Part shown: positions 12,300-21,977 of the stretch, in pieces
How the letters are laid out: each line of letters begins with the position of its first letter
Numbering within the stretch: the stretch's first letter is position 1
Origin: Onchidella celtica
Taxonomy: Eukaryota; Mollusca; Gastropoda; Systellommatophora; Onchidiidae
DNA: 64,000 nucleotides
NCBI GenBank assembly: GCA_963931925.1
Contig: OZ007583.1
Span: forward strand, 15,057,117-15,121,116
Direction of reading: 5' to 3'
Program-made: the position numbers and the translations under genes
The notes under the pieces: model-generated
Told to the model about the DNA's origin: nothing
The model's input: only the letters and a program-made list of their open reading frames with translations
Databases searched by the model: none

Positions 12300-12705
12300 A
12301 CCTTAGCACCCATTCTAAGACAGAAGACTTCTTCAAGTGCCGGATCTGGAACAGATATCGACGATCACGGTTCGCCACTCATTCCTCTGCTCGGATACTC
12401 TCAAAAAGCCCATATTGTCCTGGTTTTTTTTCACCTCTTGCCCATCTGTTCAAATTATGTGGACATGTAATTCTTTGTCTACCTCTGCTTTTTTTTTTGC
12501 CCTCTATTTTTCCAGTTAGAGCAAGGGGTTCAAGACCCTTGTGTCGATTCAGGTGTCCCATGAACTGCAATTGTCTTCTCCTAATTGTTTTTATTAATGA
12601 TCGCTCCGTCTTGGCCTCTTCCATCACCATTTCATTCAATTTCCTTTCCTTCCATGAAATATTTAGGAAGACACTGCTGGTTAAAAAAGACAGGACGAAA
12701 ATCAC
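12300..12705 (-). pseudogene. LINE reverse-transcriptase C-terminal relic, GKIEG type
   Basis: A minus-strand frame (12705 down to 12379) reads SLIKTIRRRQLQFMGHLNRH, later LTGKIEGKKKSRGRQR, then NLNRWA. This is the conserved region downstream of the polymerase domain in many non-LTR reverse transcriptases. After a frameshift near 12375 the next frame continues EWRTVIVDICSRSGT, where such proteins usually have W-R-x-x-V-x-D. The catalytic domain is absent and the frame is broken, so it is a dead fragment. A second fragment with the same block lies at 56325-56449. The relic abuts MITE A1. Confidence 0.75.
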
Positions 12706-12775
12706 CTATCAACGCTTTTCGTGTCTTATTATAATACTCCAGATCTTTTGGTCCTCTTCCACTGAAAAAACCAAG

Positions 12776-13225
12776 ACCTGAGTTCTTATTTGTTCCAACT
12801 CCACGTATTGCACAACTGAGAAATTCGACGTTAAACGTTTGGGACTTTAGTAGTAGAATAAGGAAATGGAAGAAATCAGAACTGAACTGTGAAACAGCTT
12901 GGTATAAGTGCCGAAAGGCATGTTAAACAAATGTCAAAATGGGCATTTATTAGGGTAGCCACACAAAGGCCACCGAATTCGGTCACCGAGCCACTAGGCG
13001 CTTTAGGTGAGAAGAATTGCACTACATAAACGGACCGATTCTAGGTGGGCTCTGTGTGCAGTTGTTGAAATTATATAGTGCAATTCTTCTCACCTAAAGC
13101 GCCTAGTGGCTCGGTGACCGAATTCGGTGGCTTTTGTGTGGCTGCCCTTATATCTCTTCTACATACTAAAATATCTCCCCTTTTTTTTTTTAGAAAATGG
13201 AGATAGAACAAACAAGGACTAAGGT
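12776..13225. mobile_element. MITE family A, copy 1 (split by a nested MITE)
   Basis: The left end reads CTGAGTTCTTATTTGTTCCA and the right end is the inverted form GAACAAACAAGGACTAAGG. The inside carries the family markers CACAACTGAGAAATTCGACG, TGTGAAACAGCTTG and CTTCTACATACTAAAA. Removing 12953-13150 restores the order seen in copies at 42531 and 63122, with a length of about 250 bp. There is no coding capacity. Confidence 0.85.
12953..13147. mobile_element. Nested 195-bp MITE with ~72-bp terminal inverted repeats
   Basis: Bases 12953-13024 are the reverse complement of the right end with only two or three mismatches. The termini are GGGTAGCCACACAAAG and its inverted partner, and each arm contains the palindrome CCGAATTCGG. 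TTA flanks both sides (12950-12952 and 13148-13150); the uninterrupted family A copies have a single TTA there. A TTA duplication and GGG termini fit PIF/Harbinger-type MITEs, but the superfamily is an inference. Confidence 0.9.
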
Positions 13226-13419
13226 TTCGTGTATCTTTATAATTGCATTAATTGGAAAGAACTCACTAAGGTCTTTGTTGCTTTTATCGTTCTCTGATTA
13301 CTTTAATCAAGGTCTTTTTGCTATAACTTTGCTGTCTCTTTACTAGCTCAAAACTGCGACTATTTGTGCTAGCCGCTCATTTCTTATACAACGTTATTGT
13401 TACTATAATCGTTGTTGCT

Positions 13420-13450
<31 letters not shown>

Positions 13451-13757
13451 GGTTGATGCTCTTGGCTTTTGTCAACAAGCTATTGAAACCGTTGCTTTTC
13501 CCCGAAGTTCAAGTATTCAATTAGCTAATCCACTGGCACAGGCTTGATAACAAAGATAGCACAAACTGGCAAGTATCGACCTCCAGTGCAGTAGGTACGG
13601 TCTGCTGACATTTAATTTTCAAATGCCTCCTGAAATGTGATCTTCGTGTTTTCTTCGCGTTTATTATTCGTCACGGGCACCAAGTGCAAAATGAAATGCG
13701 GTCAGAATTTACCAGCGATGAAAGTTTCACGGTTAAAAACGATGAATGTGACACCCT
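13226..13757. other. Unassigned sequence with a (TTG)n tract
   Basis: A (GTT)n trinucleotide tract occupies 13411-13450. The rest shows no gene. Confidence 0.5.
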
Positions 13758-13993
13758 AAAGCTGTGTTCTCATGTGTACGGAAACGGAAACAGATATGTC
13801 GAAAACCCGTTTTCTGGGTTCTCATGTGTACGGAAACGGAAACGGCAAAAAAATCACTCATATGATAAAATGAAAGAGTGTTTCCATGTGTACGGAAACG
13901 GCGTGCGGAAACGTTCTTTATATTTCACTACTTGAATGCTCTTTGGCGTTTCCGTTGCCGTTTCCGTTTCCGTATACATGAGAACCCAGCTTA
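13758..13993. mobile_element. Fold-back element, family B, copy 2
   Basis: The left arm is AAGCTGTGTTCTCATGTGTA followed by GGAAACGGAAAC. The right arm is the inverted GTTTCCGTTTCCGTATACAT followed by GAGAACCCAGCTT. The left-arm module is present twice (13760 and 13815), so this copy is longer than the others. An internal GTTTCCATGTGTACGGAAAC also belongs to the family. Confidence 0.85.
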
Positions 13994-14002
13994 AGTACTA
14001 AA

Positions 14003-14119
14003 CCCTTAATGTGTACGGAAACGGCCATGAAAATATTCTTTTGATTTCACTACTTGAGGGTTTTTGACTTTTCTGTTGCCGTTTCCGTTTCCCTCCATAT
14101 GAAAACACAGCTTAAGGGT
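14003..14119. mobile_element. Fold-back element, family B, copy 3 (partial)
   Basis: A shortened copy. The left part starts CCCTTAATGTGTACGGAAAC and the right arm ends GAAAACACAGCTTAAGGG, so the extreme ends AACCCTTA and TAAGGGTT are also inverted. It lies 9 bp from copy 2. Confidence 0.75.
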
Positions 14120-14149
14120 TATTGGAGTTTCTTGATTGTGGGCAGGACC

Positions 14150-14660
14150 AGATTACTATTTTGAAGGCCTCTGGGCTACAGATGTTGTGAGGCCCTCACT
14201 ATTGATTTATAAAAGCACGAATTTGGGGATTCTCGAAGTCAGTTTTTGCAACTTCTACGACATAATGCCAAAGAAACTATTACATAATAAATACCCGCCC
14301 ACATTTTCAGAAAAATGATCCTATATTTTTTAAGGAGGGCGACCTGCAGTAAAAACTAAAAAAAATAAGGTTTGATATTTATAATTTCACTTAATCCCTG
14401 GCGGCCTTCAACTGGCGGAAGCCTCCAGGCTACAGATACTATGAGCCCCCTCCCCCTGTAATAATAATTAGGGCCTATAAACATGAATTTCGAATTCTTG
14501 AAATCAGTTTATTCAAGTTCTACAACATAAGGTCAACATTTAGCCCGCAAAGATGGGTATAAGTGTAACATAACAAACAGAGAAGGAATATTTATGATTT
14601 CACTTAATCTCTGGAGGCCCTTAGCTGGCAGAGACCCAAAAGGCACATACCTTCGACCAG
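14150..14660 (+). repeat. Diverged direct repeats, ~240-bp spacing
   Basis: GAAGGCCTCTGGGCTACAGA near 14160 recurs as GAAGCCTCCAGGCTACAGAT near 14418. Downstream, GGGATTCTCGAAGTCAGTTT and AACTTCTACGACATAATG recur as CGAATTCTTGAAATCAGTTT and AGTTCTACAACATAAGG. A third partial copy follows TTTCACTTAATCTCTGGAGG near 14597. This is an old tandem duplication of unknown origin. Confidence 0.65.
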
Positions 14661-15636
14661 CACTGGTTCCGGAGTCTTGAGACCTGGAGGAGTTGAAAGT
14701 GGGGTTGTCACAGTGCAGGCCAGAGGGTCACGTGAAAACGAATGACCGGCTATCAATCAACGTCTCTCCTTTTAATCAGCGCTCGTTCCTTCGATCCGGG
14801 AGTGCTCATCTGGCCGCAGTACGCATTTGGCAGGACTTACGGCAAATTTATAGTCGTCTTAACCTCGCTGTAGGCTATCCCAGGCAATCTTTTATGTGTC
14901 AAAAAAATCCGATTTGAGTTCTCGGGTAAAGCTAATCTTGTTTAACCCCAGCCAAAGAAAGATTATTTACCAATAAATGTACATGACCCTTAGAGTTTCT
15001 CCCTTCAGTGCAGTCCTAAGAATTATCCAAATCATTGACATTTATTAAGATGCGGCTAAGCTAATCTTCCATTAACATTGGTTTTACCGTAATTATCCAC
15101 TGTTCCCATTATACAAGGATAGCTGACTAAGAAGAATCCGTGGCTCTGAGATACGAAATTATAGCAATTTTGTTTCAGCGATACGAGTTTGTAGTGAATG
15201 TGGTGGGGCATCATTTGTGTACACTCACGGGCATCTGATCTGGTGTTAAAGCAGAAAGTACACATTGGTGCCCGGACATTCAACCCTATTTCTTATTGGA
15301 AACTGACGGGAAATAACATTTATTTGGCCAAATCATGATGTCGGATTTTGTTTGAACAAGGTTTTTTTTTTTCTATCTTTATTTGTTTGTTTATTTTGTT
15401 TTTGTTGCTTTGTTCTGTTTTTACAGGAATTACCACGGTTTGTTCAAAGTTTGATTTAGCAATTTGGCTACAGTAACAATTTTAATGGCGAAGTGACAAA
15501 AATAACTTCTTGGGAAAGTGCCACAAACTGTATTGAACCCATTGGGTACAAAAAAAAATAATTGGTCATAACTTTTTTTTCTTCCACTTCTTCTCTTCCT
15601 TCTTCCTCTTCTGGGTCGTATTTGTGTTATTTAATA
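14661..15636. other. Unassigned non-coding sequence
   Basis: No domain, repeat family or RNA gene recognised. Pyrimidine-rich near 15580-15615. Confidence 0.4.
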
Positions 15637-16166
15637 TTACTAGCTGAGTTGCCCGGCCCTGCCCGGGAGAAATCGATTTATTAGTTTCAGTTCTGGGTGA
15701 TTATTATGGACCTGCTTTCTTTAGCTTTATTTTATTTTTGTTTGTTTGTTTGTTTTTAGATAAGGTTTACTGCTCTTCCTTTGCGCGTTGACATCCTGCG
15801 CCTTCCGTCAGCATCCGTCAAATGGCTATGATTTGCGCACGGGTTAGTTTGTTTGTTAGTGAACACATCGCAGGAAGTGATAACGTCATGTGTAGGCGGA
15901 AGTGGTCTATTATTAGAAACATACATCAATATCATATTGATCGTAAATTTCGGATCAAACGCTCTCGTGAATTTAGTCTTTAATTATAACCGCTTTTACC
16001 GATTAACTCAGAAATAACAAACGGTTTTGTTTCTGTATAGAGATAGGAACAATGTTCGCTATCCCATAATTCTTTGTGTCAAATTTCAGGTCGGTGAGTT
16101 GTGTAGTTTCCGAGTCCATAGGGCTATTAGGGGTTTTGTTGTAGCTTTATTATATAGATATATTGA
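15637..16166 (+). mobile_element. Dispersed element with TAGCTGAGTTGCCCGG head
   Basis: It begins ACTAGCTGAGTTGCCCGGCC then CTGCCCGGG. It ends TCAAATTTCAGGTCGGTGAG, then GAGTCCATAGGG, and finally TTATATAGATA, followed by (AAT)n. This head and tail resemble a widespread invertebrate repeat that starts with a CCCGGC block and ends in TTATATATATAGA. The class is unresolved. Related heads occur near 44490 and, inverted, near 59880-59920. Confidence 0.5.
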
Positions 16167-16929
16167 TAATAATAATAATAATAATGATAACAATAATGTA
16201 GCAGATCTATGTAGCGAGCTGGTCACTAAACTCAGTAACAAGCATACAGGAAGTGGCGTAGTGAAATGTGGCACACATCTAGCTAAACCGATCTTCTGTA
16301 TCTTTCTCGGTTTGTCTTCATGTGTATTATTCTGTTGTTCTTGGATGATCTAGAAATTTGATGAAACAGGGGATGGTGGCTGTCATTTAGGATGGATATG
16401 AATCTCTAGCTCTTCACACATGCATTTGAGTACAGACGGTTAAAACTGAAAAATGAAAGAGGAGAGTTTAAAATATTAACATGTTTTTAACATGGTGAAC
16501 AAGTTATGATCAACAGATACCATTGTACCGGAAGAAATCCGAATCTGTCAAATTTACCCTCCCGGATAGCCGAAATTTACCCCGGGGTAAGAATCTTTGG
16601 CTTAGTCGTTTACCCAACGTTAGGAGGCGTGGTGCTGGCAGTGCCTACTGTCTAGTGTGATGCAAAATTTATGGGCGGGGTGCCACCGGTCTGTAGCTTA
16701 CGCCAACCTTTGTCTGTTTCACCCTTTAACCTTGTAGGCTCTGCCCCCATCGCTGTTTATGGGAAAATTCTGATTTTTTTTGTTAGAATTTGTTCTAAAG
16801 GGCATTATTAAGGGGTGTTCGTGTTCATTTGGGTGATTAAGTGTATAATTATTGTAGAAATTACCAAAATAACTTTTCTGGCCACGAGTTCTTGTGAGAA
16901 CTGCAGCTGAGAGATAAACTTTTGTGTAC
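16167..16929. other. Unassigned sequence beginning with (AAT)n
   Basis: An (AAT)n tract at 16167-16190 is followed by unassigned sequence. Near 16560-16590 a small CCCGG-rich segment (CCGAAATTTACCCCGGGG) is present. Confidence 0.4.
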
Positions 16930-17380
16930 CACAGGTAATATTTGTTTGTATTTGTATACTTCTTTAATCCCATTTGGGAAATTTGCTTTTGTGGCATTGC
17001 AGCCCAGTTAAATAACTGGAGCAGGCACGTCGTCGCCACAGTGCAACGCGGGTTATTTTTTTCGAGGGGGGGGATGAGGGACTGAGGGGGAGGGAATGGT
17101 AGGGATGCCCGGACAGCGGCCTGTTCGGCCTGCTCTTTACGATTTCCGACTCCCAAGGTATGTTTAACGTGCGCAATGTGCACACGGATCCTCCGAATTT
17201 TTTCGTCCTTATCCGAGAAAACTAGGTACTCGATCCTCCCCCCCCCCCCCCCCAAATGGGATCATTTACACGAAAGTATGAGAAAAATCCCAACTTCCAA
17301 CATGCCTGCACCGCCCGGGTTTTGAACCCGGGATCCTTGGCGTGAGAGGCGAGCACCTTGCCTCTAGACCATCTTATAGG
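16930..17380 (-). mobile_element. tRNA-derived SINE, alpha tail, copy b
   Basis: Reading on the minus strand: A-box-like GGTCTAGAGGCAAGGTGCTC near 17350-17370, B-box-like GATCCCGGGTTCAAAACCCG near 17315-17333, body TTTTCTCGGATAAGGACGAA near 17205, C-rich linker, then the alpha tail with TTATTTAACTGGGCTGCAAT and AAGTATACAAATAC. A 16-base C run on the plus strand at 17236-17253 lies inside the body and is a copy-specific expansion. Confidence 0.88.
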
Positions 17381-17818
17381 GCTTAGAAGGTTAAGAAGAG
17401 TGTTCTGACAGTATCATGAAACTTGAAAAAGCGCCTCTGTAATAATAATATCTCTTCTTGCCGAATTGATTCGTTATGATATTTTGTGTTCTTTTTCTTT
17501 TTTTGATGATCAGCGTACGTCGTTCACTAGTGTACATCTATGGCGTACGTCATGACCGAATCGTGAAGTTTCAAATATCACCACAGTAATATTTCTCTCT
17601 ACCACATCGATTCCTTGTGTTATTTTTGACAATGATCATTTGGGTTTTCTTAAAGATTTGACATTTTCAACAATACAAGAATTCAGAGTTATTCAACTGT
17701 GCTAAGCATTTTCGTCAATATCTCTAACACATATCTCATGGCGTATGTTGCTATCATTATTTTATTGTGCCATCGTTGAGGTTTTTCTGAAAAAACAACA
17801 GAAAAAAGGAAACAAAAA
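17381..17818. other. Unassigned non-coding sequence
   Basis: Nothing recognised. Flanked by a SINE and a MITE. Confidence 0.4.
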
Positions 17819-18014
17819 CGACTGAAGATCTTTTAGTATGTAGAAAGGCTATAACAATCCTTACTTTGACACTTACTTAATATGTATTATAGCATTTATC
17901 AAGCTGTTCTCGGTTCCGATTTATTCTAACTCCTTACGGTAACTGCTATCGTTTAACGTCGAATTTCTCAGTTATACAAAAAGTGGAGTTGGAACAAAAG
18001 AACTAAGATCTCGA
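17819..18014 (-). mobile_element. MITE family A, copy 2
   Basis: The minus strand reads CTTAGTTCTTTTGTTCCAAC, then AACTGAGAAATTCGACGTTA, GGAGTTAGAATAAATCGGAA, and ends near CTACATACTAAAAGATCTTC. It is shorter than other copies because the section before the terminal repeat is worn. Confidence 0.75.
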
Positions 18015-18355
18015 AATGTCATTTCTCGATGCCCACCCCTGGGTTAAATTGAGAACCCTGCAAATGTGGGCGTGACGAGGAATGAACGCACCCACAAGTC
18101 ATGTGGCCAATTTAACTTGACTTCGACTTTTTCCATTGCTAAAGAGGATACCACATCAAAATATCAGCGAGAAATAATTTGGAGTTATTGCGTTGAAATA
18201 ATTTGGAGTTATTGCGTTGCAATGAACTTTGAAGCACAATATTACAGGGGTTATAATGGTGGGGGAAATTTGAATTCATACTGAGACAGAAAATAATGAG
18301 AATAACAATGAAATAATAATTTTAAAAAACCTGTAAGGGCAGCGTATATAGTATG
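18015..18355. other. Unassigned sequence, small direct duplication
   Basis: GAAATAATTTGGAGTTATTG occurs twice in tandem at 18171-18220. Nothing else recognised. Confidence 0.45.
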
Positions 18356-19060
18356 TTATGTTATAATAATAATAATAATATATACATTTATATAGCGCCA
18401 GGACTAAAACATTAAAAGCTCTAGGCGCTGTACACAGTAAAAAATCATAAAAGCACATTCAAATAAACTTACACACACACAGACAAACTAGTTTTATACA
18501 TCCATAGCAAGCTATAAAATTCAGTTTTTAAAAAGAAATGTTTTTAACCTGTTTTTAAATATGTTTAGAGAGGCAGAATTTCGAACCTCTTGTGGTAAAA
18601 ACTTCCACACACAGGGACCAAAACAACTAAAAGCTCTATCTCCATAATTTGATGTTTTACACCTGGGAACAACCAGTTTGTTTTCTGTAGTAGATCTTAA
18701 AAATCTATCAGACTCATGTTTTTTCAAAAGTTCCGAAAGATAGGAGGGAGCTGAACCTTCAAGACATTTGTAAACCAAAACTGCAGCTTTAAATTTTATT
18801 CTGTTTTCAACAGTAAGCCAGTGAAGTTGGTCAATAAGGCTTGAGGCAGATTCTCTTTTTGATTTTCTAAAAATCAGTCTAGCTGCATTATTCTGAATTA
18901 TCTGAAGGCGTTTTATTTTGTTGCTCGGAATAGACTTGTGTAGACATGCACACAAGTCATACATCTTGAAGTCGTGTTGCAGTCCTGTTTTGGTTTCATG
19001 TTGGCGCTGATTGTATAAAATGTGCCCGTGTTTCCATTGTATGCGCATCTCAATTCATTT
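18356..19060 (-). mobile_element. 5'-truncated L2/CR1-like LINE 3' end
   Basis: On the minus strand a coding fragment is followed by an untranslated region containing GCGCCTAGAGCTTTTAATG and GGCGCTATATAAATG, then the (ATT)n tail at about 18363-18385. Everything upstream of the last ~175 codons is missing, the typical truncated product of LINE retrotransposition. Confidence 0.85.
18521..19048 (-). pseudogene. LINE ORF2 C-terminal fragment (L2/CR1-like)
   Basis: The 175-residue frame carries the tail domain found downstream of the polymerase in L2/CR1-type proteins. It reads IKRLQIIQNNAARLIFRK, then LHWLTVENRIKFKAAVLVYK, then APSYLSELL, PRCKTSNYGDRAFSCFGP, VWKFLPQEVRNS and a final FKNRLKTFLFKN before the stop. 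There are no internal stops, but the catalytic domain is absent, so no activity is expected. The ATG at the frame start is not a native start. Family placement rests on these motifs plus the (ATT)n 3' end. Confidence 0.87.
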
Positions 19061-20375
19061 ATCTAGACTTTATAAAAATGCCACGAGACTAACAGAATTT
19101 TTTTTTTTTCAAAATGAAGGGGAGAAGAAGTCACATGTACGCGCTTAGATTCACTAACAGGCCATGATATTGCAGAAGTCACAATAGTATTGTACGCCGG
19201 TTGATTCCTTCGGTCTTGCTAAATCTCTAACCCGGATTATGTTACTGAAGCAATACATACATTAATTATCCGTAGTCATGGCTGACAAATTTTTTGTTGT
19301 TGTTTTTTATTTGGTCTTGTGGTCATTAATTTGTACTTTCAACAAGACTAATTATTATCGCTGTAAAGTATCTGAAAAAAGAATCGGGACATTATGAAAA
19401 TCTAAATAATGAGATTCATTAGCGTTTCACAATGTTCCGTAAATTGGCTCTTGTCTGTGAAACAGAAGATAGTACAATGTATATTCCTGGTCAGTAGTTA
19501 GCCTGGAGCCACAGGGCAGTGTCCCTTGCCGTTAGGGTACAATTACATGAATAACTTCATTCTAAACCATGAACTTCCTGTAACTGATCAATGAACACGA
19601 CAGAAACAGCAACGTTCAATTAGCCGAGAAGTTTTTAGATGACACCATTACAAAGTCAGGGGGTGGGCAGGGGTGCAAGGGGTGGGGAAGGGGAGAAGTT
19701 AATGATTGATATTAATAATTCCCATTCATTAATTAGAAACGCTACCAGGGCCATAACTGAAGTATAATTATGTTGGACATAGGAAGAAATGTAAAGTCAA
19801 CGATTTGTGGCTAATCATCTGCGTTATAACTCCTGGACAGTATTTTTCTTTCTCCAGTGCCAAAGACCGTTATCTCCATATTCTGGCTATGTTAGAACTT
19901 ATCTTATTATACAGTACACTTTTGATGTTCTTAAATATCATTCATAAAGGTGGAAAATCGTTTCATTACCTTAATCGGTTGTATAGTCTGAGGAATAATT
20001 AGTTTGTTGTATCTCCTCAGTTCTTCATAATTATCAAGGGAATTATCCAGCATCCTTGGAGAGGCGCTATTGCTTTGTAGCATGAATAGGAGCAAGAAAT
20101 GTCTCGGTCTTGTTATTGTAACGTGCGGGCTCTCTCAATACTCCGCAATATCTACCCGGAGTAGATTAAGCTTAAATTAATCCGGTAATGCCTAGACAAA
20201 AGACTCTGTCATCCAAAACCTCTGAATCAAACGAAAGGTTTTAACATGGTATTTAAAAAAAATAAAAAAATAAGACGTGCAAATATATCGACATCTTTCT
20301 GGATTATTGTTTGTTGATGATGCACAGCAACCGTTCCAAAAATAGAACATTGGTCACCAGGCCTGGTGACGTTTC
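19061..20375. other. Unassigned non-coding sequence
   Basis: About 1.3 kb without recognised features, apart from a short G-rich stretch at 19658-19698 (GGGGGTGGGCAGGGG) with quadruplex potential. Confidence 0.4.
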
Positions 20376-20840
20376 TTCAACTATGGAACATTGGCTAGAG
20401 ACATGGGGCTCGCCTGCCCAGGTGAAGGTACCTTGATCGAAAACCCCGTCGGTATTTTGGCGGGGGTGGGCGGGGGGGGGGCGTTGGAGGGCAAGAACCT
20501 GTCCCTGATCCTATGGTGAGAAGTATCGAGCACCTAGTCTTCTCCGATAAGCACCAAAAAAAAATACGTGGATGGCCCGTGTGCACGTTGCGCACGCACG
20601 TTAAAGATATCGTGGCAAATGGAAATCGACATGGGCAGGTAGGACATGGTACTTCCCGAGACAAATAATAAAAACAAAAAACTAATCCCTACCACATACA
20701 CACACAAAAAAACACGATGACCGCCGTTGCATCGTGGGGACGACGTGTCTGTTCCAGTTATTACTGGGCAACCATGACACAAAGGCAAAAGTTCCCAAAA
20801 AGGATTTTAAAAAAGTATACAGAATACAAAACAAATGCAA
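20376..20840 (+). mobile_element. tRNA-derived SINE, alpha tail, copy c (diverged)
   Basis: The head is worn (TTGGCTAGAGACATGGGGCT and CTTGATCGAAAACCC as degraded A and B boxes). The body is clear: CCTGATCCTATGG, AGTCTTCTCCGATAAG, GCCCGTGTGCACGTTGCGCA and ATCGTGGCAAATGGAAATCG. The alpha tail follows, with CCAGTTATTACTGGGCAACC and AAGTATACAGAATAC. The oldest-looking of the eight copies. Confidence 0.8.
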
Positions 20841-21147
20841 AATACATCACTATTTGCTATTGCGACATTTCAGTCTGAACCAGTTCATGAATCTGACAGT
20901 CACCGTAAAAACGAACATTTAGACAACATCGTAACTGGTTAGTAGAAATCATTCATCTCCTTTCCTCCACCTCCCCCCCCCCCGCCCACCCCCCTCCTCC
21001 CTCCCCCCTTTTTGTTTTTTCGGTTGTTAATTTCGAATTCCTCTAGTCAGCCCTCGGGAGAAATCGTTCCAAATCCGAGCAAACCCCAGTAAAGCTGTAA
21101 ATGGAGCCAACAGGATCTTTGTATAAAGCACCCATGACAGTTTATGA
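20841..21147. other. Unassigned sequence with C-rich tract
   Basis: Contains a C/T-rich tract at 20957-21012 with several C runs (G4 potential on the minus strand). Confidence 0.5.
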
Positions 21148-21193
21148 TCGTGTGTGTGTGTGTGTATGTTCATTTGTGTGTGTGTGTGTGTAT
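21148..21193 (+). repeat. (TG)n dinucleotide repeat
   Basis: Two GTGTGT runs separated by TATGTTCATT. Confidence 0.9.
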
Positions 21194-21907
21194 ACACAGC
21201 ATCTTGCACTGACAGTTGGATCTGGAGGTGTCCCCAGAATTCTGAGAGTGGAACTGCAACATCATTTTCAGAAACAGAGGGGGGGGGGGGGGGGGCGAGC
21301 CTGCTCACTTTTGCTTCCGGTGAATCTTAGTTCCATTCTCAGCAAAATTGATGGCATCTAAAATTTGACAGAGGCGAATCGTTTTGTCAGACTTGGTGAG
21401 GGAGTGGTTATTGAGTTTAAAAGTGGGGGGATAATGGTTTGGATGGGGGACTGGTGGAGGGGAAGGGGGAGGGAAGTGTGGGAGGGGAATGAGTTACGGG
21501 TGGCGGGGTGAAATATGGGTAGATGTGATACAATAAAAAAAAAAAAATCACATACACACCTACACACCTACACCTACACAAACACACCTTGCATCTCTGT
21601 TATACAAACACAGATACTTGAAACACACATGCATAGTCTTTTTCCAACTTTTTCCTTTCTTTTGCCAACTAGTGAATTCCTTGTTGGTCTGGTCATTACT
21701 ATCTTTGCAAGTTTTTTGTCTCTCAATAATAATAATCAAATAAATTGATATTATGCGTAATAGATCAAGATATTTTTCACTTCTGAAATAACAGCACAGA
21801 AAAAAAAGACAAATAAATGTAAGAATAAATAAAAAGAGAAAGAAAAAAAGGGAATGAATAACTAAACAATAACAATAAATAAATGATGACACAGATGAAT
21901 ACATGCC
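21194..21907. other. Unassigned sequence with poly(G) and purine tracts
   Basis: Includes a G run at 21279-21295, a G-rich block at 21424-21500 and an ACAC-rich stretch at 21550-21592. No gene. Confidence 0.45.
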
Positions 21908-21977
21908 TGAATAAATAAATGAATAAATGAATGAATGAATGAATGAATGAATGAATGAATGAATGAATGAATGAATA
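21908..21977 (+). repeat. (GAAT)n tetranucleotide repeat
   Basis: AATAAATG units pass into pure GAAT repeats. Confidence 0.95.

Noticed and set aside
13758-14119. GGAAAC repeats as interstitial telomere sequence
   Set aside because: The motif is not TTAGGG and occurs only within the inverted arms of the fold-back family.
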